This document shows, in pieces, positions 50,785 to 60,339 of a stretch of DNA of 64,000 bases. The DNA lies in assembly GCF_002265875.1 (NCBI RefSeq), contig NZ_NPFA01000006.1:124150-188149 (forward strand), in the 5' to 3' direction. The notes under the pieces were generated by a model. That model had not been told where the DNA came from. It did not search any database and worked only from the letters and a program-made list of their open reading frames with translations. Within the stretch, counting starts at the first letter, position 1; each line of letters begins with the position of its first letter. The position numbers were made by a program, and so were the translations under genes. The DNA is from Marinococcus halophilus (GTDB lineage: Bacteria; Bacillota; Bacilli; Bacillales; Marinococcaceae).

Positions 50785-50845
50785 TTGCATATGCAGCAGG
50801 CTTCTGCTATACTATTTTTATACCATATACATGTATGGGTATAAA
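50785..50845 (+). promoter_or_regulatory. Promoter with overlapping palindromic operator upstream of DUF896 gene
   Basis: A sigma-A promoter TTGCAT (50785-50790), 17-base spacer, TATACT (50808-50813). Immediately downstream, at the expected start point, 50817-50845 is a near-perfect palindrome: outer arms TTTATACC / GGTATAAA and inner ATACATGTAT. The two outer arms are asymmetrically placed by one base. This is the layout of a repressor operator overlapping the transcription start. Confidence 0.7.
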
Positions 50846-50862
50846 ACGAAAGGGGAATTCAC

Positions 50863-51075
50863 ATGATCGCAACGCTTCCTCGCATTAACGAACTGGCTCG
50901 AAAAAAAGTAAACCAGGGACTTACTGCACGTGAACAGCAGGAGCAAAAACTGCTTCGTGAAGAGTACCTTCAAATGATCCGCGGATCGATGGAAGCAACT
51001 CTTCTCACCACTACCGTCCAGGATCCCGAAGGTAACGATGTAACACCGGAAAAATTAAAAAATGTTCAATCCTGA
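50863..51075 (+). CDS. DUF896 family protein (YnzC/UPF0291-like)
   Basis: A 70-residue helical-hairpin protein starting MIATLPRINELARKKVNQGLTAREQQEQKLLREEYLQMIR, the family signature; the C-terminal NDVTPEKLK tail is also typical. In Bacillus subtilis ynzC lies with SOS-regulated yneA; function is poorly defined. Here a palindromic operator lies over the promoter instead of a LexA box. AAAGGGG precedes the ATG. Confidence 0.93.
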   Translation: MIATLPRINELARKKVNQGLTAREQQEQKLLREEYLQMIRGSMEATLLTTTVQDPEGNDVTPEKLKNVQS

Positions 51076-51089
51076 AATGCCATGATATA

Positions 51090-51127
51090 AAAAGCCGGTA
51101 CGCTTCCAACACAGCGTACCGGTTTTG
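51090..51127 (+). terminator. Terminator between DUF896 gene and Bcr/CflA transporter
   Basis: Stem AAGCCGGTACGC / GCGTACCGGTTT around a nine-base loop with T-rich tails on both sides; probably bidirectional. Confidence 0.85.
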
Positions 51128-51129
51128 TT

Positions 51130-52332
51130 TTATCCTTTTTGCGGACGTTCACTGAGCGTACTGAAAGCCGTCAGTCCAAATACGGTCGTAATAAACATAA
51201 TAGCTCCCATTGGCACAGCTGTTGTTTCATCAATACCCGCTAGCGGCGAAACAATGGAACCGATTAAAAGCGGCAGCATGCCGAGGAGGGCACTTGCACT
51301 TCCTGCCCGGTGACCCTGCTTGGCGATCGCCAGCGTAAATGAACTTGTCAGCACCATCCCCATCGCTGTCATATAAATGAATATAGGTATAACCAGAAGG
51401 GCAAGCGGGCCTTCAATGATTGTCATTGCCAGCAGAAAAGAACTCGCACTGACAGCTGTGATCACCGCTGTGCGAAGCAGTTTGCGTTCAGCAATAATAC
51501 CAGCCAGACGGCCGATTAAAAAACTTCCGGTAATAATCGCCAGGCCGTTAATGCCGAAAAGCACACTGAACACCTGGGCAGAGACACCGTAAATCTCCTG
51601 ATACACAAACGGTGTGCCGGAAACGTAGGCGAAGCTGCCCCCATGTACGAAGCCAAGCGTTAATGCGTAGCCGATAAAAGATCGATCCTTCCACAAATCG
51701 CCAATGGTGCGGATCGTGTATTTAAGTGAGCTCGGCGTTCTTTTTTCTTCCGGAAGGGTCTCTTCAAGCCGAAAACCAATTGTAATTACGATGGCAAGCC
51801 CGACGACCGCGAGGAAAAGGAAAATCGTCGACCACTCTGAAAATGGGAGGAGTAAAATAGCGCCCCCAATCATCGGGGCTGCCATAGGGGCGATAGCGTT
51901 AATGACCATCAATAATGAAAAGAACTGAGTCAGTTCCTTTCCACTGAAAATATCTCTTACCACTGCCCTTGAAACAACAATCCCGGCAGAAGCGGTTAGG
52001 CCCTGCAGCAGTCTCGCAGCAATCAATATGTATATATTTGGGGCAATCGCACAGACAAACGAAGCGGCCGCAAATAGCGTGATAGAAACTAAAAGCGGCT
52101 TTCTTCTTCCCTTTGCATCACTAATTGGCCCAACAATTACCTGACCGACGGCAAGACCTACAAGACAGGCGGTCAAACTAAGCTGCACCATTGAAGCGCG
52201 GGCATTCAAATCTGCCGCTATTCCCGGGAAGCTTGGCAGATACATGTCAATATTAAGCGGTCCTAGTATCGCAAGCATACTAAGCATCAACGCCAGGCCG
52301 ATCCGCTCTTTTCCTTTGGGGTTTTGAATCAT
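51130..52332 (-). CDS. Bcr/CflA-family MFS multidrug exporter
   Basis: A 400-residue 12-helix MFS protein. The N-terminal IDMYLPSFPGIAADL (about residues 29-43 from the chosen start) is the Bcr/CflA signature (LDMYLPALP type), followed by motif A GPISDAKGRRKPLL. Members export bicyclomycin, chloramphenicol or other compounds; the substrate here is unknown. The start at 52332 is preferred over 52374 because the longer frame has no ribosome site; AAAGGTG is 11 bases before it. Confidence 0.88.
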   Translation of the reverse strand: MIQNPKGKERIGLALMLSMLAILGPLNIDMYLPSFPGIAADLNARASMVQLSLTACLVGLAVGQVIVGPISDAKGRRKPLLVSITLFAAASFVCAIAPNIYILIAARLLQGLTASAGIVVSRAVVRDIFSGKELTQFFSLLMVINAIAPMAAPMIGGAILLLPFSEWSTIFLFLAVVGLAIVITIGFRLEETLPEEKRTPSSLKYTIRTIGDLWKDRSFIGYALTLGFVHGGSFAYVSGTPFVYQEIYGVSAQVFSVLFGINGLAIITGSFLIGRLAGIIAERKLLRTAVITAVSASSFLLAMTIIEGPLALLVIPIFIYMTAMGMVLTSSFTLAIAKQGHRAGSASALLGMLPLLIGSIVSPLAGIDETTAVPMGAIMFITTVFGLTAFSTLSERPQKG

Positions 52333-52501
52333 AATAGAAGGAACACCTTTCTGCTTGAAGTAGAAAATATCCATTCAAATGCTATTTCAAAATTTTTGCA
52401 TATGTTAGTTATTTTATCCTGTTTTCTGCCCGATGTATACTCGTTTCGCTTCAGGCTTCTATCTCCATTTCGCATCTCTACAGGTGTTTCTAATTTTATT
52501 C

Positions 52502-52876
52502 CTAAACAGATATTCCTAAAGGAAAAACCAGCCCTAGCATAAGTGTAAACACGATCATAAAATACGTAAGAAAAGCGAACTTCGGGCGACGCTCATGACC
52601 GATTATATGATTGAGATGAATTTCCATAAAAATAAGAGTCAGCAGGCCAGTGGCAGCCTTTAAAAATATAGCAGGAAAATCCGGAGTCAGGCCTATTAAT
52701 AACCCACCGGAAATCAATCCCGGCAAGTAAGCGCCCCGCAGGGCGTAATGTATTCCAGAAGCAGGTTTTTTTCTTCCCTTCTTATAAAAAATATTTGCAG
52801 AAACGAACAATATCAGCAGGATGACCACCATTGAAAGATGTGCCGTCACAAGGAATTGTACTATTTGCGGAGTCAT
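52502..52876 (-). CDS. YisL-like membrane protein (DUF1516)
   Basis: About 124 residues with four helices. The arrangement TAHLSMVVILLILFVSANIFYKKGRKKP, the middle helices and LTLIFMEIHLNHIIGHERRPK match Bacillus YisL-like proteins, of unknown function. The start at 52876 has AAAGGG nine bases upstream; the longer frame to 52915 does not. It is divergent from malate synthase. Confidence 0.7.
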   Translation of the reverse strand: MTPQIVQFLVTAHLSMVVILLILFVSANIFYKKGRKKPASGIHYALRGAYLPGLISGGLLIGLTPDFPAIFLKAATGLLTLIFMEIHLNHIIGHERRPKFAFLTYFMIVFTLMLGLVFPLGISV

Positions 52877-52954
52877 TGTATTTCCCTTTCTATTCTTTAG
52901 TTCTAACGCTTCCACTATACTAAAGAAAATTTCCTTTGACGAACCTTCACAATT

Positions 52955-52997
52955 TTATATAACAGTATTGATATTTATATAACTGTTATAATACAAT
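52955..52997 (+). promoter_or_regulatory. Repeat-rich promoter region of malate synthase
   Basis: TTATATAAC occurs twice in tandem, exactly 20 bases apart (52955-52963 and 52975-52983). Perfect arms TATAACAG (52958-52965) and CTGTTATA (52983-52990) form an inverted repeat, and the segment CTGTTATAATACAAT (52983-52997) recurs with one mismatch in front of isocitrate lyase. A TATAAT -10 is included. Likely binding site of a glyoxylate-shunt regulator. Confidence 0.6.
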
Positions 52998-53052
52998 AAG
53001 GTTATACCGTGGGAGCATTTTTTCTGCTCTCTTACTCTAAAGGAGGAATAGC

Positions 53053-55233
53053 ATGGTTACGTATCGATCTGCAAGCAGGCTTTTTGTTCACCCTTCTTTA
53101 TACCAATTTATCAATGAAGAAGCACTACCCGGCTCTGGTCTGGAGGAAAAACAATTTTGGGAAGACTTCAGCCAGCTTATTCACGATTTAACTCCGGAAA
53201 ACGAGGCTCTTCTTCACACGAGAGATAACCTGCAGAATCAGATTCACGAATGGCATCAGGCTCACCCCCGCTGGGAGCCGGAACAGTACCGGACTTTTCT
53301 TGAAAGCATTGGCTATCTTGAGCCTGAACCGGAGGATTTTCAAATTGCGACTGAGAATATAGACAAAGAGATTTCCGTGCAGGCCGGCCCGCAGCTTGTG
53401 GTTCCTATCAGCAATGAACGATTCGCCATTAATGCTGCTAACGCCCGCTGGGGAAGCCTTTATGACGCTTTGTATGGAAGCGACATCATTAATGAAGAAA
53501 ACGGAGCTCAGCAGCAGAAAGCCTACAATCCTGTACGCGGAGAAAAGGTCGTTGCTTACGCTAAACAATTTTTGGACGAATATTTCCCTCTGCGCCACCG
53601 CTCTCATAAGGAAGCTTCCAGTTACTCCATCGAAGGCGGACATCTTGAAGTCTCTTTTCAAGATGGCAGTAAAGACAAGCTTCAGCACCCTGAGCAGTTC
53701 GCAGGTTACCAGGGCGCAAGCGCTCAGCCGGTAGCTGTCCTTCTCAAGCATCACCGTTTGCACATCGAGATCCAAATTGACTATGGGCACCCCATCGGCA
53801 AAACTGATCCGGCAGGAGTAAAAGATGTTGTCGCCGAATCAGCGCTTACGACCATTATGGACTGTGAAGATTCTGTAGCCGCTGTGGACGCAGAAGATAA
53901 GACAATGGTGTACCGCAATTGGCTGGGCCTCATCAAGGGAGATATTAATGCCTGGTTTCAAAAGGGCGATAAAACGATGACACGTGTCATGAACCCCGAC
54001 CGCAGCTTTACTTCTCCTAAAGGGGAAGAATTTGTCCTCTCAGGCCGTTCTCTAATGCTAAACCGAAATGTCGGCCATTTGATGAGCACCGATGCTGTAT
54101 TAAATGAAAATGAAAAGGAAATTCCAGAGGGCATCATGGACGGCGTCATTACGAGCCTTATTGCCAAACACGACCTGCTTGGCAACGGGAAATACAAAAA
54201 CTCCCGCCGCGGCTCTATCTATATTGTAAAACCAAAAATGCACGGTTCTAAAGAAGCCGCCTTTGCAAACAAACTGTTTGACCGGATTGAAGACATGCTG
54301 GACTTAGAACGTCACACCTTAAAAATAGGCGTCATGGATGAGGAACGAAGAACCACAGTTAACCTAAAAGCCTGCATCAAGGAAGTAAAAGACCGGGTCA
54401 TGTTCATCAATACGGGCTTTCTGGACCGGACCGGAGATGAAATTCACACCTCTATGGAAGCAGGCCCGATGATCCGCAAAGGGGAAATGAAAGCCTCTGC
54501 CTGGCTCGGAAGCTACGAGAAATCAAACGTCCAGACCGGCCTTACTGCCGGCTTCGAACAGCGTGCCCAGATCGGTAAAGGCATGTGGGCGATGCCCGAA
54601 CAGCTGGCCGCTATGATGGATCAGAAGGACGGACAGTTAAAAGCCGGAGCTTCCACCGCCTGGGTCCCGTCACCGACTGCTGCTGCCCTCCATGCTCTTC
54701 ATTACCACAAGGTAAACGTGCTGGAGGTTCAAAAAGATTTAAAACAGGTGTCTGAGTCACACCTTGCTTCTATTTTAACTATACCTGTGGCTGCTAAAGA
54801 AGACTGGTCCCCGGCTGAAATCCAGGAAGAACTCGATAACAATGCCCAGGGCATCCTTGGATACGTCGTACGCTGGGTCGAGCTTGGTATCGGCTGCTCA
54901 AAAGTGCCGGACATCAATAATGTAGCTCTTATGGAAGACCGGGCCACCCTCCGTATCTCAAGCCAGCATATCGCTAACTGGATTCACCACCATGTATGCT
55001 CCAAACAGCAGGTCATGGATACCTTCAAGCGCATGGGAACTGTCGTGGATGAACAAAACGCCCACGATCCTGAATACCGTCCGATGAGCCCAGACTTTGA
55101 ACAATCGACTGCCTTTCAAGCCGCCTGCGATTTAGTTTTTCAGGGGTACCATCAGCCTAATGGCTACACCGAGCCCATCCTGCACCAACGCCGCAGGGAA
55201 GCTAAAAGCCGCTTAAAGGCAGAAATCAAATAG
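53053..55233 (+). CDS. glcB: Malate synthase G
   Basis: A 726-residue form-G enzyme of the glyoxylate cycle that condenses glyoxylate with acetyl-CoA to malate. Family landmarks: [73 protein letters not shown] and [19 protein letters not shown]; the catalytic Asp and Arg regions are present. AAAGGAGG lies before the ATG. It converges with isocitrate lyase, so the two complete the shunt. After the stop is a weak hairpin (GGCTTGCC / GGCAAGCC). Confidence 0.96.
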   Translation: MVTYRSASRLFVHPSLYQFINEEALPGSGLEEKQFWEDFSQLIHDLTPENEALLHTRDNLQNQIHEWHQAHPRWEPEQYRTFLESIGYLEPEPEDFQIATENIDKEISVQAGPQLVVPISNERFAINAANARWGSLYDALYGSDIINEENGAQQQKAYNPVRGEKVVAYAKQFLDEYFPLRHRSHKEASSYSIEGGHLEVSFQDGSKDKLQHPEQFAGYQGASAQPVAVLLKHHRLHIEIQIDYGHPIGKTDPAGVKDVVAESALTTIMDCEDSVAAVDAEDKTMVYRNWLGLIKGDINAWFQKGDKTMTRVMNPDRSFTSPKGEEFVLSGRSLMLNRNVGHLMSTDAVLNENEKEIPEGIMDGVITSLIAKHDLLGNGKYKNSRRGSIYIVKPKMHGSKEAAFANKLFDRIEDMLDLERHTLKIGVMDEERRTTVNLKACIKEVKDRVMFINTGFLDRTGDEIHTSMEAGPMIRKGEMKASAWLGSYEKSNVQTGLTAGFEQRAQIGKGMWAMPEQLAAMMDQKDGQLKAGASTAWVPSPTAAALHALHYHKVNVLEVQKDLKQVSESHLASILTIPVAAKEDWSPAEIQEELDNNAQGILGYVVRWVELGIGCSKVPDINNVALMEDRATLRISSQHIANWIHHHVCSKQQVMDTFKRMGTVVDEQNAHDPEYRPMSPDFEQSTAFQAACDLVFQGYHQPNGYTEPILHQRRREAKSRLKAEIK

Positions 55234-55326
55234 TATTGCCCCCTGCCCGGGGGCTTGCCATAACACGGCAAGCCTCCGGATATTTTATGGCTGGACTGAG
55301 AGCTTTCTTATAGAAACATAGACAGT

Positions 55327-55367
55327 AAAAAAGCCGGCATTCTGCTGTTTCGCAGGATGCCGGCTTT
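55327..55367 (-). terminator. Terminator after YhfH-like gene
   Basis: Stem AAAGCCGGCATCCTGC / GCAGAATGCCGGCTTT (one mismatch) with TTTTTT on the minus strand. Confidence 0.88.
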
Positions 55368-55375
55368 AATAATTT

Positions 55376-55498
55376 TTATTCTTCCGTTTTGCTTAAGCAA
55401 TGATCACATTGAATCATCGGCGTTTCCTGGTGCTCTGTGATTTCGCCTCCGCAGTCGCTGCAAATCATTGTCGGCATTTCGCTTTGATACTCCATCAT
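55376..55498 (-). CDS. Small zinc-ribbon protein (YhfH-like), 40 residues
   Basis: Two adjacent ATGs at 55498 with GAGGGAG upstream open a 40-codon frame. The product carries MICSDCGGE and, 17 residues later, CDHCLSK, the paired CxxC knuckles of a four-Cys zinc ribbon. Such tiny proteins (YhfH family) are frequent in Bacillaceae, with unknown function. It is cotranscribed or at least co-oriented with aceA, 42 bases downstream of it. Confidence 0.75.
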   Translation of the reverse strand: MMEYQSEMPTMICSDCGGEITEHQETPMIQCDHCLSKTEE

Positions 55499-55539
55499 TG
55501 TCTCCCTCACCGGAAAAACCTCCTTATAATTTTATATAC

Positions 55540-56823
55540 TTAGCGGCTGAACTGACTCGATTCGGTAGAGCCTTTCATTGCTGTCGTTGATGATTTTCCA
55601 CTTGAGATAGTAGTAGCTACCTGGTCGAAATATCCTGTACCAACCTCCCGCTGATGGCGGGTTGCTGTGTAGCCATGGTCTTCGTTGGCAAACTCTTTTT
55701 GCTGAAGCTCGGAATAAGCTCCCATGCCCCGTTCCTTGTAGCCTCCAGCTAGTTCAAACATACTGTTATTAAGAGCGTGGAAGCCGGCCAGAGTAACAAA
55801 CTGGAACTTGTAGCCCATCTCGCCCAATTGCTCCTGGAAGGTTTCAATTTCTTCATCGCTCAGCTTGGCTTTCCAGTTAAAGGAAGGTAAGCAATTGTAG
55901 GCAAGCATTTTTCCTGGAAATTTTTCATGGATCGCATCTGCAAACTTCTGTGCTTCCTCCAGATTGGGTTCAGAGGTTTCACACCAAACCAGATCGGCAT
56001 ACGGAGCATAAGCAAGTCCTCTGGCAATTGCCTGATCCAGACCATTATTTGTGCGGTAGAAGCCTTCCTCGGTCCGTTCATTGCTTCGGATAAATGAGTG
56101 GTCATAGGCGTCAATATCACTTGTAAGCAAGTCTGCCGCATTCGCGTCCGTTCTGGCGACAATTATCGTCGGTACGCCCATTACGTCTGCTGCAAGTCTT
56201 GCTGAAATAAGATTTTGTATAGCCGTGCTTGTTGGAATCAACACTTTTCCGCCCAGATGGCCGCATTTCTTTTCAGACGCGAGCTGGTCTTCAAAGTGTA
56301 CACCGGCTGCTCCCGCTTCGATCATCGATTTGGTTAATTCGAACACATTCAGACGGCCGCCAAATCCTGCTTCCCCGTCAGCTACAATTGGAGCAAAGAA
56401 GTTCGTTTCATCGTTTCCTTCAAGGTGCTCTATCTGATCCGCCCGCTGCAGCGCCTGGTTGATACGCTGCACTACGTGGGGAACACTGTTGGCGGGATAT
56501 AAGCTCTGATCCGGATACATATGGCCGGAGAGGTTAGCGTCAGCGGCCACCTGCCAGCCGCTTAAATAAATCGCTTTCAATCCTGCTTTCACCTGCTGCA
56601 CGGCTTGATTTCCGGTAAGTGCCCCGAGTGCCCGGACGAACGGGTCCTCCTGCATTAAATTCCAAAGACGATTCGCTCCCATCTCAGCGAGTGTATATTC
56701 TACTTTGATCGAGCCGCGAAGCTTCAGCACATCCTCCGCCGAATACGGGCGTATAATTCCTTTCCACCGTTCCTCGTTCTCCCAGGCTTCTTCCATCTGC
56801 TTTACATCTTCCTGACGAATCAT
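55540..56823 (-). CDS. aceA: Isocitrate lyase
   Basis: A 427-residue isocitrate lyase, the first enzyme of the glyoxylate shunt. The catalytic signature KKCGHLGGK has its Cys at residue 187; substrate and metal motifs include [14 protein letters not shown] (about 146-159) and [15 protein letters not shown]. It cleaves isocitrate to succinate and glyoxylate. AAGGAGAGAG precedes the ATG. Promoter-proximal elements match those of the malate synthase gene. Confidence 0.97.
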   Translation of the reverse strand: MIRQEDVKQMEEAWENEERWKGIIRPYSAEDVLKLRGSIKVEYTLAEMGANRLWNLMQEDPFVRALGALTGNQAVQQVKAGLKAIYLSGWQVAADANLSGHMYPDQSLYPANSVPHVVQRINQALQRADQIEHLEGNDETNFFAPIVADGEAGFGGRLNVFELTKSMIEAGAAGVHFEDQLASEKKCGHLGGKVLIPTSTAIQNLISARLAADVMGVPTIIVARTDANAADLLTSDIDAYDHSFIRSNERTEEGFYRTNNGLDQAIARGLAYAPYADLVWCETSEPNLEEAQKFADAIHEKFPGKMLAYNCLPSFNWKAKLSDEEIETFQEQLGEMGYKFQFVTLAGFHALNNSMFELAGGYKERGMGAYSELQQKEFANEDHGYTATRHQREVGTGYFDQVATTISSGKSSTTAMKGSTESSQFSR

Positions 56824-56876
56824 GTGTCTCTCTCCTTTTTCTTCAGATTAACAAATTGGAAATTCAGCTGCCTTTT

Positions 56877-56919
56877 CTGTTATAGTACAATTTGTTTGTT
56901 TGAGACTATATTATAACAG
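56877..56919 (-). promoter_or_regulatory. Regulatory element of aceA matching malate synthase promoter
   Basis: CTGTTATAGTACAAT (56877-56891) differs by one base from CTGTTATAATACAAT upstream of malate synthase. A second arm TATAACAG lies at 56912-56919, giving an inverted repeat of the same 8-mers as at the other promoter but with a wider spacer. The region is 55-97 bases upstream of the aceA start. Confidence 0.6.
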
Positions 56920-57273
56920 TAATCAGAATGAGTCAACTGTTTTATAATAATTTTTTGAATTTTTATTATCCTCTATCTTTTAGAGGTTCAACGCCATTCG
57001 TTATACTATTTTTTCCTTTAATCGAATTATCTTTCATCATGTTCTTCTGTATTAATACAGAAGAAACCATTTCTTTTAACAAATATTATGTATTTTCAAA
57101 GCCTTATCACAGACCGAAGCTTTTGGGGGCACGGGCTTTTTTCATTGACGAAGGCTTCCGGTTCTACTATGATTTACTTTTTGTGTCTGGCTGCCAGAAA
57201 CGCGTTTAATTATACCGCCTTTTCTACATCCGCATAAATTATTACTTCATTTTAAAAGAAAGTAGGAATATTC
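56920..57273. other. Intergenic region between aceA and BCCT carrier, no clear gene
   Basis: An AT-rich stretch. A short hairpin CCTCTA / TAGAGG (56968-56985) and a palindrome TCTGG-CTG-CCAGA (57186-57198) are visible, the latter about 75 bases before the BCCT start. A 93-codon frame at 56928 lacks a ribosome site and looks spurious. The region must hold the BCCT promoter. Confidence 0.4.
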
Positions 57274-58848
57274 GTGTCTTCACCATCCCCTAATCATTGG
57301 AAGAATAATGATTGGCCGGTCACGCTTCTAAGCGGTGGACTGTTGATTTTATTTGTTGTCTTTTCTCTTATTAATGCTGAAGCTGTAGGCCAGTTTGTCA
57401 CTACCACCTTTAACTGGGCCGTTACCTTTTTCGGAGCTTTTTGGCAGATTCTTTTACTTGCCACCTTTTTTATCGGACTCTACATTGGCTTTTCAAAATA
57501 CGGACGCGTGCGCCTTGGTAATCTAGCAGAACCGGAATTCAGCTATTTTAAATGGCTCTCCATCATCATGTGTACCCTGCTCGCCGGCGGTGGTGTTTTC
57601 TGGGCCGCAGCGGAGCCTATTTATCATTTCATGGATCTTCCGCCGGTATTTTCCGGGCTTGAGAGCAGTTCCTCTGAAGCAGTACAGCCTGCGCTCGCTC
57701 AAAGCTTTCTACACTGGGGCTTTCTCGCCTGGGCTATTCTTGGAACACTGAGTACTATAGTGTTAATGCATGCTCATTATGATAAAGGAATGCCTCTTCG
57801 TCCGCGGACGCTTCTTTATCCAGTGTTTGGCGAAAAAATCGCCGTTCATAGCCCGCTTGGCACTATTGTGGACGTTTGTTCTATTGTGTCGGTGGCTGCC
57901 GGTACTATTGGTCCTATTGGATTTTTAGGCACTCAGGCGGGCTATGGCTTTGAGACCCTCATGGGAATCCCTAATAATTACCCGACCCAGTTTATAATTA
58001 TTGCCGGTCTTGTAGCTATTGCTTCTATATCCGCAGTCACCGGTATTCATAAAGGGATTCAGCTTTTAAGCCGGTTTAATGTATGGTTTACGATTGTTTT
58101 GATTTTATTTATTTTGCTTATCGGCCCGGGCGGTTTTATCCTGGACGCCTTTATCTCTTCATTCGGAGTTTATACGCAGGAATTTGCCCAAATGAGCAGC
58201 TTTCGTGGAAATAATGAATGGCTCGGTTTATGGACCGTTTTTTTCTGGGGATGGTTTTTAGGCTATGGCCCGATGATGGCTATTTTTATCACGAGAATCT
58301 CCCGGGGCAGAACAATCCGGCAGCTGATCCTGGCCGTATCTATCATTGCCCCGCTCGTAACAAACTTCTGGTTCACTATTGTTGGCGGCTCCGGTATATT
58401 TTATGAATTAAACAATCCGGGCTCTGTTTCTAACGCCCTGTTCGAAGCAGGCATGCCTGCTTCGATGATGGCAATCGTCCAACAGCTGCCGCTTGGCACT
58501 GTTATCGCTTTTTGCTTTTTATTGGTTACCATTCTTTTTGTGGTTACTACAACAGATTCCATGTCTTACACAATTTCAATTGTAGTCAGTGACAGCGAAG
58601 AACCTCATCCTGCCATTCGTGTTTTCTGGGTGGTTATTATGGGGGCTGTGGCTGCCTGCCTATTGTTCATCGGTGAAGGCAGCGTGGACGCTCTCCAGTC
58701 ATTTATTGTTGTTACCGCTGTGCCTGTTTCCCTAATTCTGTTGCCAACACTTTGGCTTGCGCCGAAGGCAGCCAAAGCGATGGCACGAAATCAAGGTATT
58801 ACAGCCTCTTCTTCGATTGAACATGAAACAAAAAAAGAAGCACAGTAA
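57274..58848 (+). CDS. BCCT-family betaine/choline/carnitine transporter
   Basis: A 524-residue 12-helix sodium- or proton-coupled osmolyte carrier. It has the glycine betaine motif region FWAAAEPIYHFMDLPP (about 110-125) and the family Trp motif WTVFFWGWFLGYGPMMAIFITRISRGRT (about 317-344). A polar tail of about 20 residues ends the protein. It imports a quaternary ammonium compatible solute such as glycine betaine; the exact substrate is not clear. The start is GTG with AAAGTAGGAA upstream. Confidence 0.9.
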   Translation: MSSPSPNHWKNNDWPVTLLSGGLLILFVVFSLINAEAVGQFVTTTFNWAVTFFGAFWQILLLATFFIGLYIGFSKYGRVRLGNLAEPEFSYFKWLSIIMCTLLAGGGVFWAAAEPIYHFMDLPPVFSGLESSSSEAVQPALAQSFLHWGFLAWAILGTLSTIVLMHAHYDKGMPLRPRTLLYPVFGEKIAVHSPLGTIVDVCSIVSVAAGTIGPIGFLGTQAGYGFETLMGIPNNYPTQFIIIAGLVAIASISAVTGIHKGIQLLSRFNVWFTIVLILFILLIGPGGFILDAFISSFGVYTQEFAQMSSFRGNNEWLGLWTVFFWGWFLGYGPMMAIFITRISRGRTIRQLILAVSIIAPLVTNFWFTIVGGSGIFYELNNPGSVSNALFEAGMPASMMAIVQQLPLGTVIAFCFLLVTILFVVTTTDSMSYTISIVVSDSEEPHPAIRVFWVVIMGAVAACLLFIGEGSVDALQSFIVVTAVPVSLILLPTLWLAPKAAKAMARNQGITASSSIEHETKKEAQ

Positions 58849-58857
58849 ATAATACCT

Positions 58858-58892
58858 CAGAGAAAAGGCACCAGCCTTTTCTCTGTTTTTTT
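58858..58892 (+). terminator. Terminator after BCCT carrier
   Basis: Perfect stem AGAGAAAAGGC / GCCTTTTCTCT with loop ACCA, then GTTTTTTT. Confidence 0.92.
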
Positions 58893-58982
58893 ATTTTTTT
58901 TAACAATTTCTTTTGGTATCCGATAAAATGGATAGTAATAGAGCTTTACAAGCGTACGTTTTGAATAGGAGGATGTAAGATC

Positions 58983-60032
58983 ATGAATCAATGCTCCAAC
59001 TGTACGGCCCTGCCTGATCTGGAATCTTCCGGGTATCTCGTATTCTCCCATAAGTCGTTTAAGGTGCTTCGTGATCTCCATGGCCGCCTGCTGCAAAGCG
59101 GCTATATTTCCTATATGCAGGGTACAACACTTCATTATGGCTACTCTGCTGTCCAGAAACTAGGCCCCTTTCTTGATTTCATTGAACGTGTATTCCCTGG
59201 CGACCCGGCAGATTTACAGGGAACCTGGACAGGGAAAGACCAGCAATCCCACGCGAATATGATTAATTTCCATCAACTGAAAGAACGGCTGACCCGTCCT
59301 TCGTTTATGACGATTATTAACGAGCAGCAATTCACTCACCACATGCAGCCGATTATCCAGCTGAGTACCGATAAGGTGATGGGGTACGAATTCCTTATGC
59401 GGCCGAAGATTGATGCTACTCAGTTCCAGCCGGACCAGCTGTTTTCTTTTTCCCAGCAGAGCGGCCTTCAACCGCTTCTGGACCACCGGTCACGCATCGC
59501 ATCCATTACCACAAGCGCCAAACATCTAAAGCCTGGCATTAAACGTTTTATTAACTTTTTGCCTTCTTCGGTTTACGACCCGGACCACTGTCTTCTTTCC
59601 ACATTTGTCAAAATAAGGGGACTAGGCATTTCTATGAAGGACATTGTGTTTGAAGTAGTGGAAACAGAAAAATTTGATAACCTTAGTCACTTGCTCCGTA
59701 TTTTTCAGACCTTTAACTCGCGCGGTGCACGTGTTGCTCTAGACGATCTTGGAGCAGGCTACTCCACAATTGACGTTATGGAAGAATTGCAGCCGCACTA
59801 CGTAAAAATCGACCGTTCGCTGGTAGATCATTGCGACCAGGACATTAAAAAACAGCAGCGGCTGGAGAAAATTGTTTCACGAGCAGGAAAATACAGGATT
59901 ACCACACTGGCGGAAGGAATTGAACGGCCTGAAGAATTAACCTGTGTCCGTGAATTGGGCTTCGGTTTAGCACAAGGGTATTTACTTGGAAAACCAAAAG
60001 CGGTGCCTGATGCTCCAACGCTTTTCAGCTAA
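58983..60032 (+). CDS. EAL-domain protein (c-di-GMP phosphodiesterase-like)
   Basis: A 349-residue protein. Residues 1-110 form an unrecognised N-terminal region opening with a CSNC pair (MNQCSNCTALPDLE). Residues about 120-345 are an EAL domain: the EAL triad is read as YEFLMRP, then INFLPSSVYDP, VFEVVETEKF, ALDDLGAGYSTID (DDFGxG region), VKIDRSLVD and LAEGIE. All the metal- and catalysis-linked carboxylates appear present, so it may hydrolyse cyclic di-GMP despite EFL in place of EAL. No GGDEF domain. AGGAGGATG precedes the ATG. Confidence 0.88.
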   Translation: MNQCSNCTALPDLESSGYLVFSHKSFKVLRDLHGRLLQSGYISYMQGTTLHYGYSAVQKLGPFLDFIERVFPGDPADLQGTWTGKDQQSHANMINFHQLKERLTRPSFMTIINEQQFTHHMQPIIQLSTDKVMGYEFLMRPKIDATQFQPDQLFSFSQQSGLQPLLDHRSRIASITTSAKHLKPGIKRFINFLPSSVYDPDHCLLSTFVKIRGLGISMKDIVFEVVETEKFDNLSHLLRIFQTFNSRGARVALDDLGAGYSTIDVMEELQPHYVKIDRSLVDHCDQDIKKQQRLEKIVSRAGKYRITTLAEGIERPEELTCVRELGFGLAQGYLLGKPKAVPDAPTLFS

Positions 60033-60066
60033 TTAGAATAAAAATGGTTTATTACCCGGGAAATAT

Positions 60067-60100
60067 AAAAGGACCGAAGCTGAAAAGCCGGTCCTTTTTA
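60067..60100 (+). terminator. Terminator after EAL gene
   Basis: Stem AAAAGGACCG / CGGTCCTTTT around a 12-base loop with a T-tail. Confidence 0.85.
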
Positions 60101-60270
60101 CTGTGTTTTTTTATTTTGCCAAACCGCTTTTAACGAATGAATAGACTCAGCCCAAAGGTTCACAGGCAGACACATAGCAGCAGACACAAGCTATACCTGA
60201 GCGTCATTTTCATTAATTGCTACATTTGAACTTTCAAAAAAGTGCAAAAAAATTAGTCACTGAGCGCAAA

Positions 60271-60297
60271 ATTTCTTTCATTTCTTTCATTTCTTTC
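60271..60297 (+). repeat. Three tandem copies of a 9-base unit
   Basis: ATTTCTTTC is repeated three times perfectly, 43 bases before the sigma-54 promoter. It may simply be a polypyrimidine slip repeat, or a spacer or site in the enhancer region. Confidence 0.85.
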
Positions 60298-60339
60298 CTT
60301 TTTTAACCGGCACTTCCCCGCTATAACCCTTTGCTAGTG

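Noticed and set aside
53188-53790. 200-codon minus-strand frame inside malate synthase
   Set aside because: Antisense to a confidently identified gene, no family motif, no start signal.
56928-57209. 93-codon plus-strand frame between aceA and the BCCT carrier
   Set aside because: No ribosome site, low-complexity Phe/Tyr/Ile-rich product as expected of translated AT-rich DNA, overlaps promoter region.
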